In this document: positions 1-9,099 of the stretch, piece by piece
Layout of the letters: each line of letters opens with the position of its first letter
Numbering within the stretch: the stretch's first letter is position 1
Assembly (NCBI GenBank): GCA_023376005.1
Contig: CM042152.1
Span: 90,435,948-90,499,947, forward strand
DNA from: Doryteuthis pealeii
Taxonomy: Eukaryota > Mollusca > Cephalopoda > Myopsida > Loliginidae
Reading direction: 5' to 3'
Length of the DNA: 64,000 nucleotides
Position numbers and translations under genes: made by a program
The notes under the pieces: model-generated
What the model saw: only the letters and a program-made list of their open reading frames with translations
What the model was told of the DNA's origin: nothing
Databases searched by the model: none

Positions 1-372
1 CTTCGTCTTGGGGACTTCGTGTCTGGTCTTCCATTGGGAATTTCTCTTTATCAGAAGCCCTATGTAATTGGTAGTTTTAGATAATAACACAAGACTTCGA
101 TTTAACTTAGATCATATTTTATTTTGAAATCCCCACCAGAATATCTGCGCAGATTGAGTCGGCACGTGCATAACACGATCTGACTAAAAATCTCTTTCTA
201 ATCTAAACCGGAAGAGGGTCTTCACCGATTCTCACGGTATCCACCGGAAGGATTAGGATGAGGTCAAGCCTTGTCATTCAATACTTCAAGGCCGTGGTCT
301 GCAACTTATTACAGCCATTTTAGTTTCTAGACTACTGTACATAAGTATTAGGAATCCAATAATTATGTAACA
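1..372 (-). mobile_element. LTR (family M) plus leader, minus strand, cut by window edge
   Basis: Read on the minus strand, an LTR starts with TGTTACATAA at 372 and carries a polyadenylation-like AATAAA near 115. It runs to about 78, after which leader sequence continues to the window edge. The LTR-leader junction (AGGGCTTCTGATAA) recurs at 29567, and the leader phrase GAAGACCAGACACGAAG recurs at 3271, so three elements of one family are present. LTRs beginning TG and a purine-rich leader fit a retrovirus-like retrotransposon, probably Ty3/Gypsy. No coding part is inside the window. It sits in repeat J, which resumes at 373. Confidence 0.6.
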
Positions 373-665
373 ATAAAAGATGTGAGAAAATGCATTCAAC
401 AATTTTTTGATTTGTGTATTTTAGTGTACCATGATTTTTTATGTTATTCTTTAGTTCAGTGATATAATTAATTGATTAATTAGTCTTAATTGAATTAATA
501 TCTGTGTTGTCTCATTCATATCGGCCATCTTGTTAAATTTTTTCCATCTCCATCTGGAGGTAGAAGAATTGCTAAATACTATTTTATCATAATTTTTTTT
601 ATTGTTTTGGTACCCGTGGAATTGCTTGTAGTCCAAGTGAGGCAACCCTGACCTATCTTCATCCA
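373..665. repeat. Repeat J, first copy
   Basis: The stretch around 376-470 (TAAAAGATGTGAGAAAAT, then a T-rich phrase ending in TTTAGTTCAGT) recurs at 26850-26970 and more loosely at 27270-27355. It has no ORF of note and no terminal structure that I can see. It is an unclassified dispersed repeat, interrupted on its left by the LTR ending at 372. Confidence 0.45.
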
Positions 666-676
666 TTAGCTGTAAC

Positions 677-687
677 AATATATATAT

Positions 688-738
<51 letters not shown>

Positions 739-791
739 ATGTATGTATATTGACCATGCGTCACATTCTACTCATATAGAGGGGTTGGTAA

Positions 792-823
<32 letters not shown>

Positions 824-955
824 TTCAGATTCTTGCCCGGATGAGCTACTAAGCGAAACTATTAGTAGGCATGTCTAAATCATTAGGTTTAACTTTATTA
901 TTTGCTCTACTTAGGTATTGAGCACTTTTTACATTTTAGCTTTAGATAATCCTAG

Positions 956-1003
<48 letters not shown>
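677..1003. repeat. TA/TG microsatellites with short unique spacers
   Basis: There are three TA tracts at about 677-722, 798-823 and 961-1003. The first passes into GT repeats at 723-739. The spacer at 750-795 has the phrase typical of the SINE1 3' end (GAGGGGTTGGTAAATAT), so the second tract probably grew from a SINE1 tail. Confidence 0.7.
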
Positions 1004-1005
<2 letters not shown>

Positions 1006-1133
1006 CTTTTGGTCAAGTGTTATAGCATTAATCAATTATTTTCGGATGGTATATTGGATGGTATTTTATGAGCTTTATTCAAAATTGTATTTACCAATAT
1101 ATAATTGAACAATGAATGAAATGTTACTTTTGC

Positions 1134-1375
1134 TTTGGTTTCTTTGTTTAATGGCATATCAACCCTCATTGGTTATTTAATGCCAGAGCATGATAAGACC
1201 AACAGTAATGGTAATATCGAAACCATAGCTAAAAGGATGAGGGGGGGGGGTTGATACCATTTCTAAAGGTATTAGTCTGAAAGTGAATGTAATAGCATGA
1301 TTAGTGTTTGAACTTGCTTACTATAATGTTCAGCAAGTTAGCCAGTATACCATTGGACTTTCCCAAGTGTTACTT
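1134..1375 (+). repeat. Repeat S, copy 1
   Basis: It begins with a phrase about a 'GGCATATCAACC' block and continues with a 'GGTATTAGTCTGAAAGTGAATG' type block cut by a G9 run near 1241. The same order of blocks occurs at 61205-61425, and a later part at 6545-6680. The first block resembles the end of repeat F, and the second resembles part of SINE1, so this may be a composite repeat. No coding sequence is visible. Confidence 0.4.
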
Positions 1376-1430
1376 TTCTTGAAATAAGTGCCCTTCATAG
1401 TCAATATACTTATTCCAGTTTCAATTGTTC

Positions 1431-1435
<5 letters not shown>

Positions 1436-1473
<38 letters not shown>

Positions 1474-1733
1474 GCTGTGGAATATGAGAGTGAAAGTGAT
1501 ACCAATTGTAGTTGGTGCGCTTGGAGCGGTCCCTATAAACTTGGAAAAAAGACTGGAGGATCTAGAAATCAGAGGAAGAATTGAGACCATCCAGACTACT
1601 GCACTGCTGCTATCGGCTAGAATACTCAGAAGAGTCCTGGAGACCCGAGGAGACTTGTTGTCACTCGTCTCTGATGAAATACCATCAGCCAGCGCTGTGA
1701 AAAACTCAAAAGGAGTGAAAATAATAATAATAG
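1436..1733 (+). pseudogene. Non-LTR retrotransposon (R2-like, restriction-like endonuclease type) C-terminal end
   Basis: An (AAT)n tract at 1436-1470 is followed by a reading frame from about 1472 that gives VKVIPIVVGALGAVP, then GRIETIQTTALLLSARILRR and VLETRGDLLSL. This string is the very C terminus of non-LTR pol proteins that carry a CCHC plus restriction-like endonuclease. It ends in a short AAT-rich tail at 1717-1733, as expected for the 3' end of such an element. The copy is strongly 5'-truncated, with only about 85 codons. Related pieces lie at 6285, 37588, 37803 and 56663. It is dead as a gene; only retrotransposition debris is claimed. Confidence 0.75.
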
Positions 1734-2010
1734 TGTGTAGCGTGGATTATTGGCAACACCCTGTAATTCTGCGGGGGCGAGAATACAAAGAACCCGAATA
1801 GAAAGTTTCAGAACATTGGGAAACTTTAACCCCAGTGGCGGGAAAACTGCAACTCACGTGAAGTCACATGAGATCTAGTTCGGTCCTCAGTTGACAGTGA
1901 GACTTGTTGACGTGTCTCCCTTGCAGTCGGCTCCACGCACGATGTAGTTAGTAAGAACAGTTAGTTAAGCAAATAAAAGCTTTGAAAAAAACCCGACATG
2001 ATCCTTCCTT
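1734..2010 (+). mobile_element. LTR fragment (family M relative), plus strand
   Basis: It directly follows the LINE tail. The block GGGAAACTTTAACCCC..GGCGGG..AGTCACATGA aligns with the minus-strand LTR at 24947-25160, and AATAAAAGCTTTGAAAAA near 1972 matches the AATAAAGCTTTGATCAAA of that copy. This is the U3-R layout of an LTR with its polyadenylation signal. The first bases (TGTGTAGCGTGGATTATTGG) resemble 13952. The right border is not sharp. Confidence 0.5.
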
Positions 2011-2940
2011 TGGTGGGCTGACTTCTTCTCTGGGTTGGGTGTCTGCTCATTTCTTTGTTAATTACAAAGCAAGACTTTGTTGTATTCTATAGACTTTTTT
2101 TTGCATTTGATATTTTAAATAGGAGACAGATTTTTCTTTTCAGAATGTCTGGCACTTTTTTTTTTGACGCCCTACCAGGGGAATCATCACAAGGTCTTTT
2201 TTATGTAGGGATTTTAATGGGGGGGGGGTCCAACTCACAATTCAGTAATAATGGATCTGCAAGACTAATCCCCCCTCTTTCTACCCAGCCAATCAGAAGT
2301 TGGCGTATAGGTCAACATGAGGTTCAATGCTGTCAATAACTTTACTGGCTAACAGCAACTTTCCATTTAACCTCGTTATTTGAATTTTCAATGAACTTCC
2401 ATTCAAAATTTAGCTACACTTACTTATATAATTCATAGGATACCCATGAATTATGTAACATCTGGTGAGTATGTAAGATTCTTCGCTTGAATGATTTTAT
2501 GTTTTGCCAAACAATTTAATCAAAATTGGCTTCAAATATTTTTTTTCAAATTCTCACTGACTCATCTGAATTTTGTCTTGTTATCTAGACATAATGACTT
2601 TATCATATAGTTAAACACTTATTCATGGAATGCAGGTTTCTTGCTCACATCAGAAACCGTTATTTTAAACCAATCAATATAAAAGATCTGTTTGAAAATG
2701 TCAACATGGAGGATATTTTCTCTTTTTTGAGAGAAATAAAATTATACCATAGAATATAGACATGAAACTAATTAATACCACACAACATAATCCCCAATGA
2801 GGTTAACACATTGTTAAAACCAATTACTAAAAAGTATAAATATAAATACACGATATGTATAACTTCCTAACCGTTAGGCATGACATAAACCCAGACGGGT
2901 TGATATGCCGTTAAAATCAATAACCAACCAAGCAAACAAT
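2011..2940. other. Mostly unassigned AT-rich sequence
   Basis: No gene is supported. Around 2240-2300 a short phrase (TCAGTAATAATGGATCTGCAAGACTA) resembles the SINE-L head seen at 34248-34275. At 2872-2935 the words GGGTTGATATGCCGTTAAAA and CCAACCAAGCAAAC match the end of repeat F on the minus strand. The 94-codon ORF at 2055 has no recognisable feature. Confidence 0.4.
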
Positions 2941-3221
2941 TGTTACATAATCTAAGCATAGATTATTGTCAACCCCCTGTATTTCTGAAAGGATGGCCCC
3001 TTTTCATATCACGGGCGGGACTTTCCATGGAATATTGAAGTCACGTGGGGCCTGGTTGGCTCTCAGTTTCAGCTTGGACGTCAGGCAGATAAGATGTTTT
3101 TACCTTAGCTGAGACTCACTGCATACGCGCGCTATGTTAGTTAGATGAAAAATGTTTAGTTAAGTAAATAAAGGTTTAATTAAATAATATGGTTTTGTGG
3201 TTGATGAATGTCTTGGTAACA
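2941..3221 (+). mobile_element. Complete LTR (family M), plus strand
   Basis: The LTR runs from TGTTACATAA (2941) to TTGGTAACA (3221), giving the usual short inverted ends TGTTAC/GTAACA and a length of 281 bp. AATAAAGG at 3169 is a plausible polyadenylation signal near the R-U5 border. Sequence after 3221 matches leaders of the sister copies, so this is a 5' LTR with part of its leader and not a solo LTR. Confidence 0.65.
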
Positions 3222-3400
3222 AGTCTGACCTGGAGGAAGAAATAAATCAGGGACGACCAACCAGCAAGAACAGAGAAATAGAAGACCAGACACGAAGTCC
3301 CCAAGACTAGGTCCAGATGCTGGAAGAAGAACGTAAGATACCAAAGATGAGCAGAAGAATAATAGAAGTAAGAAAGTAAAGTAAGGGTATACAACACAAT
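3222..3400 (+). mobile_element. LTR retrotransposon leader (5' untranslated part)
   Basis: This purine-rich leader follows the LTR. It shares GAAGACCAGACACGAAGTCC with the minus-strand leader at 1-45 and the phrases AAGGGTATACAAC and AGAAGAATA with the leader at 29640-29740. No gag reading frame follows before the similarity ends near 3400. Confidence 0.5.
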
Positions 3401-3720
3401 TTATCATATAAATTGCTCAGCTGTGAACAAATCTTCATTTGAATTTTAGATTTTAAAATGAAAAAGATAGTTTTTGATCCCACCTTGTATGTCATATTAT
3501 TATTTTTTCAAGAAAGTTTTTATTTATTTTGTAAATACTTACAATCTGTGTCTAAATACAATAATAACTCAATAAGACTCTAGACAGTCATTCACTGAAT
3601 TTTAATTTGAAATTTACACAGTGCAAAGTTATATCTATGGTGAAGCTTGCAATTAAGTGAAATGATAAAAAGGAGATTATAACTACTGAAAACTAAATAT
3701 TTGTTGTGTACGATTTGTGC
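3401..3720. other. No feature seen
   Basis: AT-rich sequence without a supported ORF, repeat border or structural motif. Short ORFs on the minus strand here are lowest-level chance ORFs. Confidence 0.4.

Positions 3721-3783
<63 letters not shown>
3720..3783. repeat. (TA)n microsatellite at the end of the Penelope-like element
   Basis: An uninterrupted TA tract of about 60 bp. On the minus strand it lies just past the 3' end of the Penelope-like fragment, after the phrase AATATTGTCGGATT, which also borders the hammerhead repeat at 20670. It may mark a TA-rich insertion site or a tail. Confidence 0.7.
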
Positions 3784-3785
<2 letters not shown>

Positions 3786-3863
3786 GAGTAAATATGGAAA
3801 TAAATCCGACAATATTAAGAAATTTGAAAAAACAAGTGTTCCAAAAATAAGATGAATTTATTT

Positions 3864-3907
3864 ATCGACACTTAAACGTTTCGGTTTCTTTAAACCTTCA
3901 TCAGGAT
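3864..3907 (-). ncRNA. Hammerhead-type ribozyme motif, family A
   Basis: On the minus strand: stem I 5' ATC, core CTGATGA (3898-3904), one extra A, stem II GGTTT/AAACC with loop AAAG, then GAAAC (3878-3882), a short stem III loop, a GTC cleavage triplet (3867-3869) and stem I 3' GAT. All core bases of a type I hammerhead are present except that one extra nucleotide precedes stem II. It lies in the 3' untranslated part of the Penelope-like element, where such ribozymes are known. Self-cleavage is inferred, not shown. Confidence 0.6.
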
Positions 3908-4223
3908 GTATTGTGGGTGAAGAAATTGATGGATGTTTTATAGATGACAGGAGATTAAAAAAAAAGAAAAAAAAAGAATTTTTATTAATTTTTTTTGTTT
4001 TTTTGTGTAACTGTATTTGTTCAGCGTTATGTTTTTGAAAGACGAGTTGCAATCCGCACACATGAAGATGTCATGATGTGTGACATAACTCGAAGAAATG
4101 CATTCAACATAAGATAAGAAAAAGTATTAATGGACTGATTTTATGAGAACAAAGGGAACAAAGTGGGAATGATAACTAAATTATTAAATAAAGCCTGGTA
4201 TTTTGTAATTATTTAAAACTATT

Positions 4224-4487
4224 TTAGCTAGAAACGGTGATATTTTTTAAAAATCCATGTCGATTCGAGGGCAAAAGCGAAATTGCACAGGTTTCAAAAA
4301 TCTGTCGTAGTCTTTTGTTGTGAATATGAGCTAATATTGTGGCATCATTGAAACTAAAGTTATGATCAGTTTCAGACATATGTTGGACGAGGGTGTTCTG
4401 AAAATTGCCCAATTTAATATCACGTTTGTGCTCATATAAACGCTTCTTGAGAGTTCTGGCGGTTTCTCCAATGTATTTTTGTCGCAA
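4224..4487 (-). pseudogene. GIY-YIG endonuclease domain of Penelope-like element (truncated)
   Basis: The 87-codon frame carries YIGETARTLKKRLYEHKRDI, then LVQHMSETDHNFSF, and ends with RQIFETCAISLLPSN. YIGETxRxLxxRLxEHxxDI is the hallmark of the GIY-YIG domains in Penelope-like elements, with the catalytic Arg and the H of EH visible. The C-terminal Glu helix (IFETCAI) is also in place. The N-terminal RT and the first GIY strand are lost, so the piece is not functional. The start codon of the open frame is accidental, since the domain continues upstream into the microsatellite. Confidence 0.75.
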
Positions 4488-4581
<94 letters not shown>

Positions 4582-4607
4582 GCACAAACATTATTTATAT
4601 ATTGAAC

Positions 4608-4643
<36 letters not shown>

Positions 4644-4706
4644 CTTTTATATATGTATATATATTATATATATAATTAAAAAATCATTACAAGGATATAT
4701 ATATAT

Positions 4707-4750
<44 letters not shown>

Positions 4751-4790
4751 TGAACTTTTATATATGTATATATGTTATATATATAATTCA
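4488..4790. repeat. CT and TA microsatellites, partly duplicated
   Basis: A (CT)n tract at 4490-4538 passes into TA at 4539-4574. Further TA tracts at 4612-4640, 4697-4745 and 4766-4785 are separated by a duplicated spacer (TGAACTTTTATATATGTATATAT, near 4640 and 4750). Hydrophobic or YIYIYI reading frames across it are artefacts of the repeats. Confidence 0.8.
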
Positions 4791-5548
4791 AAAATCATTA
4801 CAAGGGCTGTCAAAAAATTCCCTGAAGGAAACAATTATATTTATGGATAATTGGGAAAAATTAATACGAATCCTCCTGGTGGAATATTTTATTTAAATCC
4901 GTCAAACAATTTGAAATGAACTGAACAACAAATCAAAAACTCTAGTGTGTACCTTGTAAAGGTGAAAATATTGACATACCAAATAAAGTGAATCTTATCT
5001 GCAAGATATATGGGATAATCTTTCTCTGTAAGGCAAGATGAGTTATTCATCTGAGAGGATGGATAGACACACCAAAGCCATAACATTAGTACATGGTGAA
5101 TAACACAAAATGTCCCAAATGCAATAAAGCTTGTCATATAGCTGGAGGCCTAAAATTCCCCGCACAAAAGTTTGTTGGCATCCTTCTGTCTACGAGAGAC
5201 GATGGAGTAGTGTCCGATTTTTTAATTTTTTTTATTGGAATTACTTAGCCTGGGTGGGTTGATATGGAGGTTTAGCTGTTTCCCAAGCAGCAAATCCCTC
5301 TCTCCATACTGCTGCTGTGACCCAAAGGAAAGGTAAGTAGCCAATGCTGTTTGGCAGTGGTTGTGTTGCAGCAGTTGCTAGGCAACCCTGGAGTTCAGCA
5401 TCATACCAACTTAGAGACTCTGTCTCCCGTTTTGTTTTTGGAGAAAAGTAGATAAGAAAAACCACCTGCTCGTCAGTTTGCCCCCAAGTTTTTAAAAAAA
5501 AATTCTTAGACTTGAAAATCACCTAAATGTACATATTGTCTCAAATCT
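4791..5548. other. Unassigned sequence
   Basis: No gene or repeat border is supported. The stretch 5145-5225 (GGCATCCTTCTGTCTACGAGAGACGATGGAG) is GC-richer and looks like part of an old coding or LTR sequence, but I cannot place it. ORFs of 82 and 93 codons on the minus strand have no recognisable motif. Confidence 0.35.
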
Positions 5549-5633
5549 ATTTCTCTGAATGTTTGAGATGAGGCTTGATGATTAGTATTATCTGCGTTAT
5601 TCGGACTATTTTCCTCATCTTCATTGTTATCTG

Positions 5634-5675
5634 TACAACGTTTCGGCCGATATGCCCTCTAGCCTTCTTCAGGTA
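5634..5675 (-). ncRNA. Hammerhead-type motif, family E, copy E1
   Basis: Minus strand: stem I TAC/GTA, CTGAAGA (5666-5672), extra A, stem II beginning GGC and closing GGCC, then GAAAC. Stem III is reduced to ACGT, which is self-complementary, so the triplet would be GTT. A stem III this short suggests pairing between two RNA molecules and not within one. Stem II here is slightly disturbed (GGCTA against TCGGCC). Confidence 0.5.
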
Positions 5676-5689
5676 TTTTTTGTCGGACT

Positions 5690-5783
5690 CGGGAACCTTC
5701 TCGGACTCGGAAACCTTCTTTTCGAACTCGGGAACTTTCTTGTCATAATCGGGAACCTTCTTGTCGTAATTTGGAGCCATCAC
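5690..5783 (-). repeat. 24-27 bp minisatellite inside ribozyme-SINE E1
   Basis: About four units of a GGTTCCCGA-centred repeat precede the ribozyme motif. On the minus strand they read as an open peptide with units like KKVPEFE and KKVPDYD, extending into the motif (KYLKKARGHIG). The period is a multiple of three, which keeps the frame open. The frame starts at an ATG at 5783 and ends at 5547. I see no evidence that a protein is made. Confidence 0.6.
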
Positions 5784-5962
5784 AGAACTTTGAACCTAAC
5801 CCTTTATTCACTCCATGGGGGTATCTTGTTCTCATTCCACTAACCATAGCTGGGGTAGGGGCGTTAAGCTGTGTTAATTATTATTCTATGTTACTGCTGC
5901 CCTTGATCAGGATTGAACCTGCAATCTAGAGATAACCGTCACTTCAAACTTTTTGAGTAAAT

Positions 5963-6041
5963 TAATAAATAATTAAGATTTTTCAGATATTATAAAAGAC
6001 TGAGCGTTGGAAGAAGATGGTAGACAGGAGAGAAGATTGGC

Positions 6042-6094
<53 letters not shown>

Positions 6095-6284
6095 TCATTG
6101 GTTAGAATATTTTGTAAGTTTTTTCTTATTACAACTGTTATACAACAGAAATCCAAATCTCTCCTGATTCACAAATTCACTAACTCGATTCACCCACTCA
6201 CCAGCAAAAAATTAAAACTTTCAGAAAGAGAATCAAACATATATTTGTTTGAAGGAAGGTAACCTCAACTGGATTTTGACTTTC
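5963..6284. other. Short unique stretch with (GA)n tract
   Basis: A GA tract at 6047-6086 ends in a run of G. The rest has no supported feature. Confidence 0.5.
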
Positions 6285-6367
6285 AGAGGAAGAGTTAAGA
6301 TCATCCAAACAACAACATTGTTCAGATCAGCTAGAATACTCAGAAGAGTTCTGGGAACCTACCTACA
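6285..6367 (+). pseudogene. R2-like LINE C-terminal scrap
   Basis: The plus-strand frame FRGRVKIIQTTTLFRSARIL followed by RRVLGTY matches the LINE end at 1575-1650 (RGRIETIQTTALLLSARIL). Only about 27 codons remain. It belongs with the pieces at 1472 and 56663. Confidence 0.65.
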
Positions 6368-6720
6368 GTAGTCAACTCCATGAAGATTTAATAAGCTTAA
6401 CTTGATATTTAAATTTAAATAGTATCAGAACATCTCGCATTCCGTACATTTTAACAAACAAATTTAAGTACTGTCAGTGGGTCTGACAAAATACCTTTTC
6501 GGGCTGGATCTAGCCAACAGGCTATAGTTTGGTGACCCCTGCTATAGAAGAACAGTTGTGGAACTATTTAACCCATATCTAGTGGGATAAGTGAGTTCAT
6601 ACCCTTCCCAAGAGTATTAGTTGCTTACTACGATATTGTTGTCCAGCATATTAAACACTACACCAAAGAGATTCCCAGTTTCTTTATTGGTCAAAAAAAT
6701 ATTATATTGATATAAAATTT
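6368..6720. repeat. Unassigned, then part of repeat S
   Basis: 6545-6680 shares block order with repeat S at 1260-1345 and 61290-61425 (TTCATACCTTTCCCAAG, a conserved GTATTA, then ATATTGTTGTCCAGCA against CTTGCAGTACAGCA). The first part has no identified feature. Confidence 0.35.
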
Positions 6721-6988
6721 TGGAAGCGCATGGTTAAAGTCACAGGAAATGGACTTGTCGCCCCGAGTTCAAATCCTGGATGTGGTAATTGCATTTCACT
6801 TAGCGCTAATACCCCTGGGAAAGGTATGAATCCTACTCTCCCTCCAGTTATAGATAAATAGTAGGACAGACTGGGCTCTTTAACCTTGGTTAGGCAACTG
6901 GTCTAGGAGAATGAAAACTCTGAATTCAAACCTGTTAAACTCTGCTTAAAAATGACCTTGTGTTACATCCTACTCATGCTTAGGAGTT

Positions 6989-6993
<5 letters not shown>
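6721..6993 (+). mobile_element. SINE1 (tRNA-derived), plus strand
   Basis: The copy has a degraded box A (CATGGTTAAAG) and a box B (GAGTTCAAATCC), then the conserved body (GCTAATACCC, GGAAAGGTATGAATCC, GGGCTCTTTAACC, TAGGCAACTGGTCTAGGAGA, CAAACCTGTTAAACTCTGC, GACCTTGTGTTACATCC). It ends in GAGTTGGTA and runs into (TA)n. Around a dozen copies in this window define the consensus. The head resembles tRNA-Glu/Gly (TGGTCTAATGGTTAG). Confidence 0.8.
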
Positions 6994-7042
<49 letters not shown>

Positions 7043-7063
7043 ATATATATATATATTGATATA
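6992..7063. repeat. (TA)n tract on a SINE1 tail
   Basis: TA repeats start directly at the SINE1 3' end, as they do for most copies here. Confidence 0.75.
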
Positions 7064-7616
7064 AAATTAATTTCTAGCAAAATTTCATAAGCCATTTCCA
7101 CTGGAGGTAGCTTGACATAAAATGCTGGAAGAGAAGCATAAAAACTCAAAATGCAAAAAAATACACAACCTCCAAAGTTCAGCGCAAGTTCTTGTGCATT
7201 ATCAAATTATTTTCTTATCCCAACCAAATCTAGTTACCTCTCTCATGGCCACTTTGTGGCTTCTAAACTGGAACTACATGTATTCCAATAGGATAGCCAC
7301 CTGGCGGCTTTCACTGAAACTACTGTAGCTGATGACATCCACATATTAACATGAATGTTATTCAATGGTGGTAATGAAATATGACAATGACAAGGGAAAA
7401 TAGCAAAAGTTGAAGATAGAAAATGTGAAAGAAATATGAATTGAGCTACAATGGCACAGAGATCAAGAGAAATTACACAGATGAGTAGGAAAATTGTTCA
7501 AGAAGAGACAAATAAAGACAGAGTTTCTGATGAATTGCCAATATTTTTGATATTAAAATATTTGGCGCCAGAAATAAAAGCCAAATGGATAAGGACAGTG
7601 ATAAGAATATATGAAG
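7064..7616. other. Unassigned AT-rich sequence
   Basis: No supported gene or repeat. The 84-codon ORF at 7451 crosses into repeat K and has no recognisable domain. Confidence 0.35.
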
Positions 7617-7703
7617 TGGTAAGAGTTTTGGGTGTTTTAAGGTTTAAGGTAGCTGGATATTCTTGTTGTGTGTTCTTAGGGCTTTGCTTTTTTTTAACTG
7701 CAT
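7617..7703 (+). repeat. Repeat K, left part
   Basis: The stretch GTTTTAAGGTTTAAGGTAGC..TTCTTGTTGTGTGTTCTTAGGG matches 33235-33300. In the other copy it runs on into the part found here at 8526-8800, so the minisatellite and a SINE2 have separated the two halves. Confidence 0.55.
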
Positions 7704-8030
7704 GATAAAGAAGGAAAGAAAGAAAGAAAGAAAAAATATATATCGTTTGAAAGAAAGAAAGAAAGATATATAGCTTGAAAGAAAGAGAAAAAGAAAGAAA
7801 GAAAGTATAAAGTCTGAAAGAAAGAAAGAAAAAAAGAAAGAAATAAAGAAAGAAAGAAAAAAATATACAGTCTGAAATTCAAAATATAGAAAAAAAAAAG
7901 AAAGATATACAGTCTGAAAAAAAGAAAGAAAGAAAGAAAGAAATACAGTCTGAAAGGAAGAAAAAAGAAAGAAAGATATAGAGTCTGAAAGAAAGAAAGA
8001 AAGAAAGAAAGAAAGTGTATGGATAAAGTA
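7704..8030. repeat. GAAA minisatellite
   Basis: GAAA repeats are broken every 40-60 bp by ATATATAGTCTGAAA-like phrases, giving a compound minisatellite of about 325 bp. The long F/S-rich minus-strand frames here are translations of this repeat. Confidence 0.85.
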
Positions 8031-8271
8031 CCCAGATGATAAAATCTATATTAAATTTTTTGTAATAATTATTCATAAACTATAAATAATGTTTTAAAAA
8101 TTAAGATATAAAATAACAAAGCTAATACTTTATAAGAATTGAAATTATCCAGTATGAAGAACCATTTTTGATTGGTTTTACTTTAATGTTTTTATTGGAA
8201 TATGTTTATTCATTGTTCCTCATCTAAAAAAAAAAAGAAAAAAGAAAGAATCTTGACAGTATTTTTTACCC
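8031..8271. other. AT-rich spacer
   Basis: Nothing recognisable between the minisatellite and SINE2. Confidence 0.4.
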
Positions 8272-8525
8272 CATTGGGTTAGCTCTGTTGGTAGAGTGTT
8301 CGGCTAGAAACCACAAGGTTCCTAGTTCGATGCCGGCCCTCGCCAACTCGGCGTATGATTAGCACAGGGATCTGTGCAATAAAGTAAGGAGCTGATGGTA
8401 AGAGTGGCCCTGTCCACCTCAGATGCAAAAACAATCTCCTTGGTCTAGCACTAGTGAAAAGGGGATAGACTCCCTCGCTGATTGGTTGATACCGACTTTA
8501 AGCCACCCGATTACTTTTCGCCCCA
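8272..8525 (+). mobile_element. SINE2 (tRNA-derived), plus strand
   Basis: Box A TTAGCTCTGTTGGTAGAG and box B CTAGTTCGATGCC lie 50 bp apart, followed by the shared body (CTCGCCAACTC, GCACAGGGATCTGTGC, AAGTAAGGAGCTGATGGTA, ACAATCTCCTTGGTCTAGC, GATAGACTCCCTCGC, GATACCGACTTTA). The head resembles tRNAs with 'AGCTCAGTTGGTAGAGC'. Five other copies occur at 11866, 18268, 21986, 44855 and 62699. It is a transposed tRNA relative, not a tRNA gene. Confidence 0.85.
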
Positions 8526-8800
8526 TCTCATTTGGTGGTTGCACTGAAAAGGAAGGAACGAAAAGGAATGAAAAGGAAAGAGACAAAGGCAGAAGGTGGT
8601 TTGATGACTTAGGCTTTATTGACAGGTCATAGTTGCCTGTAGCAAGGGAATATCTCCTTGGCTATTAGGAGCGACCAGACCCAGTTAAGGCTTAAACTCG
8701 AATGACCGAGATATTCTCCTGGGGGTCGGAAGTCAGTGTCTTTTCTCGCACATGTGCAGAGTGTTCCTCTGGTGAAGGCTCATGGGAGTTTATTTTATTT
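8526..8800 (+). repeat. Repeat K, right part
   Basis: It matches 33310-33590 in order: CATCTCATTTGGTGG, GGTTTGATGACTTAGGCTT against GTTATTTTGACTTCATTC, GGTCATAG, TATTCTCCTGGGGGTCGGAAGT, and GTGAAGGCTCATGGGAGTTT. The combined repeat is about 370 bp. Its class is unknown; no terminal repeats or coding potential are seen. Confidence 0.55.
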
Positions 8801-9099
8801 TATTTGTTTATTATTTTAATTTTTATTCTAATCCCATTCAAATACAGCAACTCAGGTTCATTTTCGCCTTTATGTTATAGTTATGGTTTTAGTTTTTTAG
8901 AATCCTAAAAAGCATGTAGAATTCCCTGCTGTACTTGGTAGTATCTTGGAAGTTGGTGCACTGATACATTGTGCAATGCTTCTCTCCATGTTTAAACCGA
9001 AACAAAGAAAAGACAACAAAAATAACAAAGGACTTTTTCCGGTTAACGCAAACAAAGAAAAAAAGTAGATTTTTCCGCTGATAAGTATAACAAAAGAAA
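8801..9099. other. Unassigned
   Basis: T-rich sequence after repeat K, then A-rich spacer. No feature is supported. Confidence 0.35.

Larger units (their letters stand above)
3784..4487 (-). mobile_element. Penelope-like retroelement, 3' part
   Basis: The minus strand reads a GIY-YIG-type domain (4224-4487), then an untranslated region of about 320 bp, a hammerhead-type motif (3864-3907) and a terminal region up to a TA tract. Penelope-like elements encode a reverse transcriptase fused to a GIY-YIG endonuclease, and hammerhead motifs are known in their terminal repeats, so both parts support each other. The RT part is missing because a CT/TA microsatellite begins at 4490. Confidence 0.7.
5549..5962 (-). 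mobile_element. Ribozyme-SINE (family E), copy E1
   Basis: The minus strand gives, in order: a box-B-like element (GGTTCAATCC, 5909-5919), a body phrase shared with 45490-45600 and 26190-26260, a tandem repeat of 24-27 bp units around GGTTCCCGAGT (5690-5775), the hammerhead-type motif (5634-5675), and a tail ending in AACATTCAGAGAAATA near 5549. The box-A half of the tRNA-like head is lost or diverged. The fuller head is in the copy at 45293. Body, repeat and motif are contiguous in both copies, so the linkage is not accidental. Confidence 0.6.
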
